Assembly: GCF_000006405.1 (NCBI RefSeq)
Contig: NW_003203663.1
Location: 20,312 to 84,311, forward strand
Source of the DNA: Perkinsus marinus ATCC 50983
Lineage: Eukaryota > Perkinsozoa > Perkinsida > Perkinsidae
Direction of reading: 5' to 3'
DNA length: 64,000 bases
The position numbers were made by a program, and so were the translations under genes. This document shows positions 41,930 to 53,884 of the stretch, one piece after another (the first letter of the stretch is position 1; the number at the start of each line of letters is the position of its first letter). The notes under the pieces are model-generated. The model ran no database searches. It saw nothing but the letters and a program-made list of their open reading frames with translations, and was not told the DNA's origin.

Positions 41930-44900
41930 CTAGTGGGTTTGGATCGCGGTCAAATCAACTGACCAGGGCTTTCCTATGACCACTCCGCTCGGCCTCTTAA
42001 TAGTCACACGGTTCCCTGACGCATGACTCATCTTAGCCGAGACGCTCGGGTTATTGAGAATCCCTGGAAAGCAGAACAACAGAGTTACAACTTGCATCTC
42101 TAACCGGAATAAGAATGGTAGGCTGGAGCGAGCTGTGAAGTAGAGGGGATCTTTGTATCGCCACTTACGTTCTCTAACTGCCTTAGACAATCCAATGATA
42201 TCAATCCTCTCCACAAGGATGCTGAAATCGCCCTTACCCGATACTTCTGTACTAGAGATGCTCTGGCCGTCAAGCCTGAGTACAGCGTCCTTCACCGAAT
42301 TCCACGATATGAGCTTTGACCCACTTGATAGTGCTGAGTGTGTAGTCCGCCCGGTCGATACTATCCAGACTGTTACCATCGTCAAGGTACCTGAACATCA
42401 TCCCAGCTTATGAAGCAGCTTGCGTAGGCCAAATACATCTGTCCCTCTGCCGTATTAGTATTGGGATCGACGAAGACCTCCAGAGTGATAGGATCATCAC
42501 GCATCGCCTTAGTGGATGGCCGTTGTCGCATCTTCAACCTGAGTCGCGGCTGATACAAGTTTCAACCACACAATTCTCACGGTATAATGCTGCCAGCTCG
42601 ATAAAAGTGCGGTATGGTGTCCATAGTCACTGCCATGTTCTCGTTCATTCCGACTGGCATCATCTGCCGACAAGGAACATTCGCACGCTGTATCGGCCAT
42701 AAGGACCTTACCTCGTCCTTCGCATTATACCACCGAGCCCCTTCTGGGAGGTATACCGACACGTTGTTGGTCCCACTTTCGACCACTCCTCGGACCATAA
42801 CATCACGGCCTAGTACAACCTAGAGGTGAAAATGGATAGCAACTAGAAAAGCAACAACATTCCCTCACCTGAGAATCCAATATTTCATCACACCCATCTA
42901 CGGGGCATGCATATGTGTTGGCGTCATGCAAATGATCGAACCATAATGGGCGCAAAATGGCCTCCCCATAAAGCGAATAACGGGCGAAAAGTGTGTACCA
43001 GAGAGGAAGCATTTGGTACCTAAGTACAGTCTCTAGTCTCTGCTAACTAGGTGTGGTGTCACCGTCTCTGCACTGCTTCCCTCACACGATTGCGAGCCGC
43101 CTCGCTGTACTCCCAGGGCTCCCTCCGGGGGGACTCAATATGTGCATGAGATCTGACAAAAGCCCACAGCAGCAAACGCCGCTCTTGCTGCCCGTAACGA
43201 CCTACCTGTAAAATGGGTTGGTAGCCGCGGCAAGCTGATGCCATCGAGTGAAGAGTTCCTCCTCGGGGTGACCAAAGAAGCCCCCCACGTCAGCGCCAAC
43301 GAAGGAGTACCTAAAGCATACACCTACGGCTAGCAGCCACGCCCCCCCCAGCACTGACCCAGCAGTTGCTGATAAAGTGACAAGCATGGGCAAGACTGCC
43401 TTCAGGTGCAGCCAGCTGGCCTCGTTGTCTCCTGTCCACATAGGACCATACCTGTTACCACACTATACTGCCTATTCTCGTTGTGCTGAGGGGTAGGCTA
43501 CATGTGGCTACCAACATAGAAGCTCCTGGTGAGGACGAATGGTCGCTGGCCTGGTCGACGATGCTTAGCGTGGCCCTCAAAGGTAGCCCTATGGAAGTAC
43601 TGACCGTATCTGGGCATACACAAAATTATGCCGTTATACACATTGACTGAAATAGCAATATCACCACTGCACGATACCATTTCAAATTAACATGTGATCG
43701 AATGAATGAGGAACGAATAGTAGGGCAACGATAGGTACACACATGTTATGCACATCTCGGTGCTCGATATCCCCTCCGTGTATCAAGTCCCGATCCATAG
43801 ACACCTAAAGAGGGGACGATAGCCGGTGAGCAAGCCACAGTGGACCTCACCTCGGGGCCATTGAATACACTGGGCTCGTTCATATCATTCCACGTATAGA
43901 ATCCAGCGTTGACCCCATCAGCCTTGAAGTAACTACACCATAACTGTAGTTCACGAGCCAGCCGATTCGAATGCCACCCGAGAGAGCCGCCGTTTGGTAT
44001 CTCACCTCGCCCACCATTGTCGCACAGAGGAGTTAGTGAAGTCGGGGTAAACGCTAGTTCCAGGCCAACAGTGACCACTATAGACCTCGTCGGGCTTATC
44101 CTTATTCCACACTTTTATCTAAACCCGCTCACCCTTAGACCAGAATCAACAGTAGCTACCCCTACCATCCTGGGGCTCCAGTGCCCGCTGTGGTCGGGGT
44201 TCGGCTTAGTCGGCGGCGTCCACTCTCCATCCTCTTCATCATTCCATTCCTCAGGCTTCACCTGAGATCAAGAGCAGTGCCAATGTCCGACAAACCAGGT
44301 CCTCTCTCACCGCTTCGGTGTCCACGATGCTCTCGGTGGTGTTCCAGTCATCTAAGAGGAAGAGGAAACAATAAATGACGAACACAGTAGTGGCGGTTAG
44401 GATAACCTGGTTGTTTGTCCTCAGGGTCAGGGACCATGTCGTACACACGCTTCTTAACGAAGACATCTTGGGCTAGACCCTCTGAGTATACGAAGTACCT
44501 ATAATAAAGCAAGAGTTGAACGACGAGTGGTATGTATGTTGACCATTTTCACATCTCCCCTAGACAATTCGTAACGCGAATGATACTCTCCAAGATACGA
44601 TGATGCAAGCCTTGAGAATGAGTATACAAGAGTGTTGAGGAAGAGCACGACTACCACACTGCCTTACGTTGTGTCCTGTTTTATATGAGGGTCGACAATG
44701 GTGACCATCTCTCGCCCACCAGCCTTGACGTCCTCAAGCATTTGTTTCGGGTCAGGGAAGTATTTCTCATTCCATGTATGATACCTGCATCAAGAACAAA
44801 GGCCTCAACCCCCCCGTAGACTAGCCTGCTGCTGCCACCCTACTTCTTATGATCAGTGTGTTCGATGTCTAGCCATACCACATCAACTGGAATGTTGTAC

Positions 44901-47221
44901 TTATCGAAGTTGGCCACCAGCTCCCGCACCTCGGACTCGTCCTGAACTCATCCTTATCTATTCTCGACACAGCGGACCGTCAGCCTGCCTTATAGTTCCA
45001 TCGACATTGGTGCTTTCCCAGACTGAACAACGGCGGTAGAGGGGCCAAACCGGTGAGAGAGTGGTATGCATTGAGTATCTACGATGGAGACAACCATCGA
45101 CATAAATAGACTCGGCAAGCTGACCTTCTGAGGGGTCCGCTGCGGGAAGAGGAAGAGGTCGATGATGCCCGATTCCGAGACGAACCATGAAGTGAGCGAC
45201 GTCGGCTCGGCAGTAGAGGATCCAGCTGAATGAAAACGATAATGACAAACTAGTGCGAACATCCCTGGGCAGTTATTGCGTGTGGAATTCCTACAGATGA
45301 GCCCCTCTATCAAGGAGCTCCATGTCCCAGTATCTTTACGTTGAGTTAGAGACACGAACGTGTCCGATGGATTCAGCCAAAGCACCGACGACGACGAAGT
45401 GGTGGTAGTAGTAGTAGCGATGTCCTATACACGTGCTGATGGCCACCACACTTTGGATGTTGCTTACGCTCGACTTGCCCCCGAAGCGGTGTAGGGCAGT
45501 TAAGATAGGGATAGACCCGTAGATAGCCGCATGACTGTCCATCTCGTATTCGAACACGTCCAGGTTGTAGAAGCTGACATAACAAGTGATCAGCACCCCT
45601 TGAGAGTTCCCTCCATCAGCGCCTGAGCGGCGAACTGGAGAGGGGGATTCTCGCGATACTGTAGTGGGCACTTTATAACGGAGCGTATCCCTATCTCACC
45701 GGTAGAGAGCATCGTCCTCATCGCCACCAGCTTTGAGCTTCTGTGCTGTAGTGGCATGTTCGGGTAGGCCGTATGCTGCCGGGACTTTGCCGTGGAATGT
45801 CACATCGACACCCACGAGAGACGGGCCTTAACGTGACAAATGTCGACTGTGGTCAACTCGAATGCTCTTACCAAAGGGCTTGTGGTCCGTATGGCTGTGG
45901 AAACTTTCTTCCCATAAGCCCGAGTGGTTCCCAGGGGAGCAAGCAGGATCGATATAGGTGTCGGAAAGGTTCGCCAGTCCGTAGGGGCTGGAGAGCGCGC
46001 GAGTAATTTAGTGACAGTTATGGGTGTTTACCATTTATCGTTTCGTTGTCGTCTGGTGCCCTCAACAACGAGCTGCTGTTGGCCATTGATCGTCTGCACG
46101 ATACGGCCATCCACCGACAGTGTGATGATCTAAGATCGGACACTGTACAACAACGCATCAGCTGTGCCCTAGTGAGGGAACACGTACTGAATGCATGGAC
46201 TCGCCACGTCGCTGTGATCAAATACGATCAAATACCGAAAGCAACGAGGCTTTCACGAATGATACCAATGGATAGCTATAAATTACTATAAGCCACTATT
46301 ATTCCCTGGATATAGACGTAATAGACTAGTATACATATCCTTATCTTCAAGCGGTATAAAGTAGGATTATATCACATTGTTGTCAGAATTTGATACTACG
46401 ACAATATACAGACCCCTAGAGCGCTATCCTCGACGGAGAGGTAACAAGATAAAAGCTAACCCTGTGGAATCTCTCCGGAGCGATTTCAGTCCACTCAGAG
46501 TAGAAGGCATTAGCTCACCGCTTTGTCATGATCCAACGTAAGTGTGGTAGCATCACCAAGTTCGAAAGTGGAAGTTGCCGACTGAATAATAACAACTTAA
46601 ACGACAGATTTTCCAACTGCTTGCCGACTCACTCTGGGTTCGAAAACGTACTTGACACCATGCAGTGGCTTTAGTCGGTCCTCGCGAATAACGTCATTCG
46701 CGGGGATTCTATAGCTGACCAAATGCGCATAGTGAAGGCTCTGACATCGCCGACCGCACTTACCGCTTACGAACACCCTGGACGACCTCGTCGTTTTCAT
46801 CGACGGTGAAACGTATCGTATTGTCGTCGTAAAAACGTAACTAGGGAACCGCCTTGGCTTGCTGCAGTGATGGACTCACTCAGCTACCTGGAAAGTGAGC
46901 GGTGCGGGATGGTCTTTGGGTAGAGCCGAATGCCGCAAACTGCCTTCGAAAACTGACTGAGAGATCTCCTTCAAGCCCGTGCGTGGTACCTGACCAGAAA
47001 ACAACAATATGAATGTTCCCCTCTTCAGCAGCGAAAATATATCGACACTGAATTCCAAGAAGTAGTTGCTGAAGACGTACCATATAGGGCTTCCTGGTCC
47101 CCTCCGCCAGTCGCGTCCATGCCCGATATCTATCACAGAAGCCACTTTGGGTGCAAGTCTTGAACTTGCTGCTGTCGACGGCGAATACACCGGGTAGAAG
47201 AGCGATCAACAACGACCGCAT
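41930..47221 (-). CDS. GANAB: Glucosidase II alpha-type GH31 hydrolase, copy A
   Basis: ER glucosidase II catalytic subunit that trims glucose from N-glycans. Many small exons on the minus strand. The N-terminus [20 protein letters not shown] has a signal peptide and continues [15 protein letters not shown], as in family members. Then come [20 protein letters not shown], the nucleophile motif [16 protein letters not shown], the acid/base motif [40 protein letters not shown], and [18 protein letters not shown], in which both His of HAH are kept. It ends with [20 protein letters not shown] and [37 protein letters not shown] and a C-terminal beta domain, [13 protein letters not shown], with stop at 41930. 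No ER-retention tetrapeptide is seen; family members rely on the beta subunit. Some exon borders between 44100 and 46600 are unresolved. An inverted paralogue lies at 53885-58513. Confidence 0.9.
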
Positions 47222-48088
47222 CGTCACTGGGCGGCAAAAACTCAAATGTGGAAAAACTGCGAGCGATTAAGCTCATATTCCGTCTGTGTGAGATGGTTAA
47301 CCGTTGGTGCTTCCGGAACCTATCATTACAGAGCACAGACATTTTTGATGTTTTCAGGTACATAGGGCATCGTAGATTTGCGGCGAGTGGGTTCCTGTCC
47401 GAGCAGCCGAGCAATGGCACGTCGGGAACCGCGCCACTTCACAGCATCTCAGGAAATGTCTCAACCTGGCTTAGTTCTTGTTCATATAGAATCAACTACA
47501 TCGTACACTAGCGTGATCGAGGTTGGGAGTTTCAACTCCATATAGAGAATGTTAGTACGGAAGGGCTCGCATGACCATTGGAGACTTCAATTAGGAGTAT
47601 GTCGTGTAGCATTCTAGAAGCCTGTTTCATAGGAGTAGTATTTTCATAGTACTTTAAACTCGAGTAAAGCCTTAAAGAATAGCCTCGAGCGAGCTCGGCA
47701 CGCCATCTCACTAGTGGCCTTTAGCAACTCCCCAGGCCGCTATTTGATGCATCTGAAATTTAGCATTTCTGTGAAGCACGTGACATCGCTGACCTTTTCG
47801 AACTCTGCACGCGTGCACACGGTTGCATAAGGTGACGGTGCCGTCATTGTTACGAGATCATTTCAACTTACGAAGATTTAACACAGCCGAATGGGGAGGT
47901 AGATCTTGTAGGTCCCGACATGCGCCGAGGGAGTCCCTCGGAGGGACAAGCGTTGTGTCGATGTTCAATAGTGCATCCTGTGAATCACGGGGGAGTTTGG
48001 TGATCTTCGTCTGTACATACTGGGCATTTTGTGGAAAAGGGTTATCTATATTTCCTTCGCAGAGACTACCTTTGACTTCAGCTGATAA
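47222..48088. other. Divergent region GH31 copy A / MGC protein gene
   Basis: About 870 bp between opposite starts, with no supported exon. A short inverted repeat, GGGAGTCCCTCGGAGGGAC, lies near 47930. Flanking open frames on both strands are likely chance. Both promoters are presumably here. Confidence 0.4.
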
Positions 48089-49357
48089 ATGGGTTGCAAG
48101 CATAGTACTCTGATCCTCGAGCCGGTTCCCTTACTTCCTCCCGAGGAGTCAGGCAGCGAAGCCAAATCCACCATGGAGAGCAGCGAGCTAAAGGGAAGTG
48201 GGAATACGCAGGAAACTAGGACGACGGGGTTGCTGTCTAGAGGAGCCTCCAGTGAGGGCCTATCGAGGGCCGAGTCGGGGACCTCTCGACCACAGGTCAT
48301 GGCTCTTACGCCGGAACCTGAAGAGCCTGTCAAAATTGCTGCCGAGTTGAAGCGACCTCCGTTGGCTGGAGAACTTCCTGGCTCTGAGCCTCCGGCATTA
48401 GACAATGGAGAGCAGTTAGCTATCGTCTCACGAAAGGAGGAGACTATGGTGGTGGCTAGCAAGCTGACCAAATCTGTATCTTCCGCGAGTTTCGAGTCAG
48501 CTCTCTCTGGAGACGAGGGATCGTCCTCTTCCGATGAGAAGAGGCTTCGTTCTATAAGCACTGATAAGCTGGTGAAGGAATTGTCGAAGCGAATGGTTGG
48601 TGAAGAAGAGGCTGCGAGGAAGGCTCCTGATCCGATAGCGCACGTCCAGAGATTGAGGACATTCTATGGCTTCCGTAAGAGAGTAAATACATATACGGAT
48701 TTAACGCATCATCCGAACGATCTCTGGTGGAGCGAGGCCCATAACGACTGCGCGAAGATTGCCAATGATTTGGGCCCTTCACCGCAGTTGCTGTCGGAGG
48801 TTATCAAAGTCAGAGTGGTTCGACGACCGAAAGAGGAACTCGATTCTGACATGTCATATTTCTCTGATTACGTCTCCATGGGTATGGCAAACCCTGAGAA
48901 GCGGTATTTTGTCTTCAAGCTGGGTCTCGGCGATCATATCGTGGTAACACTCTCCGAGGTCATCGATGATGAGGCTTACGAAAGGCTCTTTACGCAATAC
49001 ACACCCACTCAAATGCTTATGGAGCGTATGAAGTTCATCACTTGTCCGGCTAATCTAGTCGTTCCTGTTCCCTTGCTAGGGCCTAAATCGGCTCAAACGT
49101 TGGGAGTTTATTTTGGTCTGAATAATGTATCTTGTCAGTACTGCTCTACCCCTTTACCAGGTGGCGATGCATTGCGCTTCGTCTCTGTGTACATTGACAT
49201 CTACAGTAAATGGATTCTGCGGAAGACCATCCCATCACTTGCTTTTACGGTTGGTAGGATCAGCGACTTTTTCTTGGTTGACTACGAAAAGGCTATCATA
49301 TACTCGAGCTTTCGTCTGGTCTGTACAGAGGAAGGAGTCGCTCTGATGAATAAGTAA
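48089..49357 (+). CDS. Predicted N-acylated protein of unknown family (single exon)
   Basis: Not recognised. A continuous 422-codon frame begins MGCKHSTL. Gly2, Cys3 and Ser6 fit the N-myristoylation signal MGxxxS, with an adjacent palmitoylation site, so membrane anchoring is likely (inference). Residues 10-170 are Ser/Glu/Pro-rich and probably disordered. From about residue 190 a folded domain starts: VQRLRTFYGFRKRVNTYTDL, DLWWSEAHNDCAKIANDLG, KRYFVFKLGLGDHIVVTLSE, LRFVSVYIDIYSKWILRKTI and GVALMNK at the end. Secondary structure looks alternately helical and extended, in the manner of lipid-binding START-like folds, but I cannot confirm this. It has no introns, which is exceptional in this window. 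Confidence 0.7.
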   Translation: MGCKHSTLILEPVPLLPPEESGSEAKSTMESSELKGSGNTQETRTTGLLSRGASSEGLSRAESGTSRPQVMALTPEPEEPVKIAAELKRPPLAGELPGSEPPALDNGEQLAIVSRKEETMVVASKLTKSVSSASFESALSGDEGSSSSDEKRLRSISTDKLVKELSKRMVGEEEAARKAPDPIAHVQRLRTFYGFRKRVNTYTDLTHHPNDLWWSEAHNDCAKIANDLGPSPQLLSEVIKVRVVRRPKEELDSDMSYFSDYVSMGMANPEKRYFVFKLGLGDHIVVTLSEVIDDEAYERLFTQYTPTQMLMERMKFITCPANLVVPVPLLGPKSAQTLGVYFGLNNVSCQYCSTPLPGGDALRFVSVYIDIYSKWILRKTIPSLAFTVGRISDFFLVDYEKAIIYSSFRLVCTEEGVALMNK

Positions 49358-49690
49358 TTGTGGAACATTTTTTGTCCTCGTATGGACTTCCCCTGTACAT
49401 GTGTAATATAATGTTACCTTTCTTCATCGTGGTAGGTGCAGTAGCTGTGACGAGGCTGCGAAACATCTCTTATCTCCTTTACTCTCATCATCCACCTGTG
49501 AACTTCACTATTTTCTCGGTCGATGTTATCAAATTGATCTTTTCCAGCCACTGTCTGCCTTTCGTTTTTACCATAGTACCACGTTGTAGAAGCCAGGTAT
49601 TCTCACGGTTTCGCATCTGCTGCAGAAGGTCTCGTGTACAATCGGGGTCATCCTTGATTGGTCAGGGCTATCATTTGATTTTCATGATCT

Positions 49691-52228
49691 ATGACCAACA
49701 CCGAAGAAGCATCGCTCAACAACACAGCATCCGTCGAACAGCTCAGGCGGATGGTCGACATCGCGTCAGCTTTGAAGGTCCTACAAGCACTATCGAAATA
49801 CGGGGTGTTTCAAAATATCTGTTTTTGTGAGTAATTCTTCATAGAAGTTGTACACGAGGATGTAATTTGACGATAATATACAATTGAACGAGAGTAATCA
49901 GACGATGTGAAAATCATTTAAGTATTCTGAGTCAATTGGTAAGGAGCCGAAACTTTTCGATTGCGAAAAATTTGGGGGAACAATGGGGGTGTTGGATTTA
50001 CACGGCTTGGTGGCATAGGTGCCCCTACACTTTTGAACGACGAAAAATGATGCAATGGGGGAAGTGTTGGGTTTACACGACTTGGTGGCATAGGTGCCCC
50101 TACACTTTTGAACGACTAGAAATGGGACAATGGGGTGGTGTTGGATTCACACGGCTTGGTGGCATAGGTGCCCCTACACTTTTGAACGACGAGAAATGGG
50201 GCAATGGGGGGGTGTTGGATTCACACGGCTTGGTGGCATAGGTGCCCCTACACTTTTGAACGACGAGAAATGGGGCAATGGGGGGGGTGTTGGATTCACA
50301 CGGCTTGGTGGGATAGGTGCCCCTACATTTTTGAACGATCAAAAATGATGTCATTGGGATAATTCGGCGTTAGTTTAGCATATGATTGTCAACTTCGAAC
50401 TGTTGGGGCAGCTATGCCACAGGTCGTGGAATGCGACCGCTGCTTCCATTGTAAGAGGTTTGGTTGACGATAAATTCCAATTCCCATTGACGGCTGAGAG
50501 TAGGGGAATGGCTTCTACACTACTCGGAAGGTCTCGTCATCCCTACCCTCATTCTCCTACTCAGAATCTATAAGACAAATATGCAAGAAGCACTTTTTGT
50601 CGAATATCCTGTAGTCGCTTTGGTGGAGTGTTCAACAATCGAACTGTCAAAGCTCGGCTGTGTCATTCAAGTTCGCAACATTTTGTGTTGGGCTGAATCC
50701 GGTCACTGAGTTGTAGACTTCCCCGTATCGCCTATAGGTTCCCCTCTCGTCCATCCACCCAGCTAAAGGAGTGGACGGTCTGTTGAGTGACCAGTACGAG
50801 GCTAGGACGAACGATGGAGAGTCTCTTTTCGTAATGCACGGGTTTCTACTGATCTCTATATTTTCCTAGCGTCGTGGAAGATTAATTCGAAGGTGACTAC
50901 GATATTTGTAGAGCTCTATAGCGAGTAATTTGAATATTCGTGTGGTATCTCCGTGTGATCATATTCCACGGTTTACTCAGTGAATAATACCTATATTCCA
51001 GGGGTTTAGGTCAAGTATTTGCCGGTCGAAGGCCCTGTTCGCGATTTTTGTCTCGAGCTGGATGTCTACGATCGAGAACAAAACTGTCTAGCGTTCTACA
51101 ATGAGGCCGGAATTCACGGTGAGTTTAATTCTCCTGATACGTCCGCCATCGTGTCTCGTGCCGTCAGAAAAGCTTCGAAGTATTCCTGATTGTCACTTGT
51201 ACCTCCCTGGACTCTACTATAGTGATGATCGGATGATCGCAATGGACAACTTGGTGAAGTCCCATCACTTCGAGGCCTACCGCATCGAAGACCCAATGGG
51301 CCTTTCACTGGCGACTGAAGTATGTCCTCGGCAAGATGTAGGCTGCGACCTGTCCATCTTCAGTGTATCAAGGCCTTGGCGTACTTCCATGCGGTAGTGC
51401 CCGTGGAGGCGGCTCGAGCCCGCTTTCTGAAGCCTCGTGAGACGATCTACCATGTCATGGGCAGAATTCTCGACGAGGGCATTCTCTATCTGGAGCAATG
51501 CGGCGACTCATTGATAGGTGAGAGCCGAGTCGTGCAGAAAGCATGTGTGAGAGAATCGAAGGCGAACAGATTCGGAATGTCGGAAAGCCATCGTTGAGAA
51601 GAGGGAGTACATCCAGGATGTCATGGTCGGAAACCCGAGCAAACTTACGATTGGCGATGCCATACTAGTTGTTGCCCATGAGGACATGTGGAGCAGCAAT
51701 ATCATGACTCATCGGCGTGAGGATGGTAACTGGGCCGGTGAATTGCGAACAGTAGACAAAATGAATATAATAGGTACGATGGAGATATCTATCGTGGACC
51801 ATCAGTTCCCTGAAGTCGACACTCCGAGTGTCGACATCGTTTTCTTCATATTTTGTTCGATGGCTGTTGCCGATAGACGTAAGCATGTGCTATGTTCGTT
51901 CTACCTCCAGCGTCTCTACCATGCCATAGGTGCTCATATGAAGGAACTCTTTCAAGTGTATGCCGATACGTTTGCTGCTGCATCAGAGGAGTACCCATCA
52001 TCCGAGCAAGTGATGGATGACATCACATCTCGAGACAGTCTCCGACGTGGTGCAGCTAAAGCCATTGGCATGATGATCGGCGGTGAGCGTTGTTCTTCGC
52101 TTGTCATGTTCAGAAAGTAAACGTTCGCATCCTTAGGTGGTTGCGACCCTTTTCTCGGTCACACGGCTGAGATGCATACGCGTTTCGTTGAGGCTTTGAA
52201 AGATCTAACAGCAGTACTGGATGACTGA
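49691..52228 (+). CDS. EcKinase/CHK-like small-molecule kinase
   Basis: Aminoglycoside-phosphotransferase-fold kinase of the EcKinase (DUF1679) type, which phosphorylates small alcohols or steroids (family knowledge). Exon 1 at 49691 reads MTNTEEASLNNTASVEQLRR and ends VFQNICF at a GTGAGT donor. The next exons begin near 50760 (KGVDGLLSDQYEARTNDGES), then LPVEGPVRDFCLELDVYDRE, LAFYNEAGIH, PDCHLYLPGLYYSDDRMIAM, FEAYRIEDPMGLSLATE and IKALAYFHAVVPVEAARARF. The catalytic loop is VVAHEDMWSSNIM (HGDLWVNN type). The DFQ metal motif appears as DHQF, followed by DTPSVDIVFFIFCSM. A final exon GHTAEMHTRFVEALKDLTA ends at 52228. The HED/DHQ residues support an active enzyme; the substrate is unknown. Intron 1 is about 0.9 kb, far longer than others, and contains the minisatellite. 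Confidence 0.75.
49980..50355 (+). repeat. 74/75-bp minisatellite, about five copies
   Basis: Units start with GTGTTGGA at 49989, 50064, 50138, 50212 and 50287, a period of 74-75 bp. Each contains CACGGCTTGGTGGCATAGG and GCCCCTACACTTTTGAACGA, with few differences. A variable G run (GGGG to GGGGGGG) separates units. The period is not a multiple of three, so the long chance open frames across it on both strands are not genes. It lies in the first intron of the EcKinase-like gene. Confidence 0.93.
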
Positions 52229-53884
52229 TAGGTCACTTCCAGAGAGTTTCTAAGTTTCATTCATTCGTATATGACGAGTTCTTGTTGATTTGTCAGTAAT
52301 AATGCGGCATTAATAATGCCTCCTAGGCAGGCCTTTGGGGTGCACGTTAATTTGAACCTGTGATTTGCAGATGATGAGTTTTGGTATGAAAGGACCTCGA
52401 GCGCAGTACATGTTCATGCCAGCTCCTGTTCCTACCATATGCGCATGGTAGGACTCTTCTTACCTCTCTGCATTGTGATGCAAACGATCTCTCAACTGGC
52501 TTCACGATCAAAGCATAAAGTCAGTTCCATAAATCTAAATCTATAAATCATAAATCTACGTTTCGAGGATGCAAGTTGGATTGCCCTGAAGGGTGCAGCA
52601 TTCAAAAGTCCCAGAAGCAATTCATGGTTATCTCCAATCGACCTACAGCGCGATCGATTACATATGAATCTTTTAGCAGTTGAAGTCATCATATGGTACG
52701 ATGACTATAACTGCCGGCGTGGCTGAAGCGCAGCCTGGGGATGTTCGTGATAACTAATACTAATATGCAACGTTACGCATTTTCGCGGTTTACGTTACGG
52801 TGTGCGTAACGTAAGTTTGCGGTTACGGCAAGGGCTTCTCGGAATTGTGGCGGAAACATTCGCTGTAAGGTGCTCCACCGTAGCTCAAATAGTTGCTAAA
52901 CTCATATCCGGTGGCTGGGATTCGACCAAACCGCTGAGAGAGTTAACATTTAGTTTCGCGTTGACCACTCATCTCCCTTTCAATTCCGTCCGTCTTACTC
53001 CCTGACTGGCCCGAAACTGCCTAGCCGGGCATTCACATGGAAGAGGTTGGGGTGACTTGAATGCTCAATCCTCGTTTTATCCATTGTATCCAGTGCGCCG
53101 TAACGGTCGGTAACGTAATTCTGCCCATCCATACAAGTTGGTAGGGCTATGCCTACGTCGCGTAGGCATTCACAGCTGGATGCGCAGATACAGTTCGGAC
53201 ACAAGTAGTCTGCTTCGAAACATGAACACAAGTAGCAGCGTTCCGTGAACGCTAGAGAATCTCTAGTAGAGGTTCCTTAGATCTCATCTTCCTTGACGAA
53301 GTGGCATACTGTCTCCCACAGTTCGGAGTCTACAGTCGGCCGTCTGCAAATGGGGACAGCCGTCTGATTAGGCTTGTGTGCTATGTGTTTTGACTCAAAG
53401 TACGTCCAAAGCGACGACTCTTTTCACATTTTTCAAGACGATATGTGGTAAGTACTGAATCTTGTAGAGCTGTATGCTCTACGCAATACGCAGACATGCA
53501 TAGCTTTCGACCAAAGCCCTAATCAGCCAATATCCCCCCTGGGGTACCGCGAAACAAATTGAAGACGAAATACGCGTCAGTGATGTATCTTGCGCTTGTA
53601 TCGTAGACGCGTGTCATCAATCTGGATCGTTGCCGATCACCTGTGCCCCGCACCGTTCCAGAGTGGGACCCACGAAGCACTACTTCCAAGAAAGCGCGTG
53701 ATACGAGCCGCTCGATCATTTCTGTCAACTGGACGATTCTGCGACACTACGCTTAGCTTCCTTGCAATAAGGTATCTAGAAGCTAGTTCTTCTCACTCCC
53801 GGAGTTTACGGAGCATTTTGGTTTGCACACAAATAGCTCTCCGCCTTCCATAGTTGACATCTCACAATTTTTCAATTTGTCACA
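52229..53884. other. Intergenic region with palindromes
   Basis: About 1.65 kb without a supported exon. Features seen are a cluster of GTTACG/CGTAAC words at about 52765-52835, several of them inverted, with more near 53100-53120, and a perfect foldback ATGCCTACG..CGTAGGCAT at about 53148-53169. The minus-strand open frame at 52995-53231 contains several Cys but no motif. It presumably holds the EcKinase 3' end and the promoter of GH31 copy B. Confidence 0.45.
53148..53169. repeat. Short perfect hairpin
   Basis: Arms ATGCCTACG and CGTAGGCAT with a three-base loop, next to CGTAAC/GTTACG-rich sequence. Possible cruciform or remnant of a foldback element. Confidence 0.7.

Noticed and set aside
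49936-50354. Long open frames on both strands across the minisatellite
   Set aside because: They result from a 74/75-bp repeat; the period is not a multiple of three and there is no protein-like pattern.
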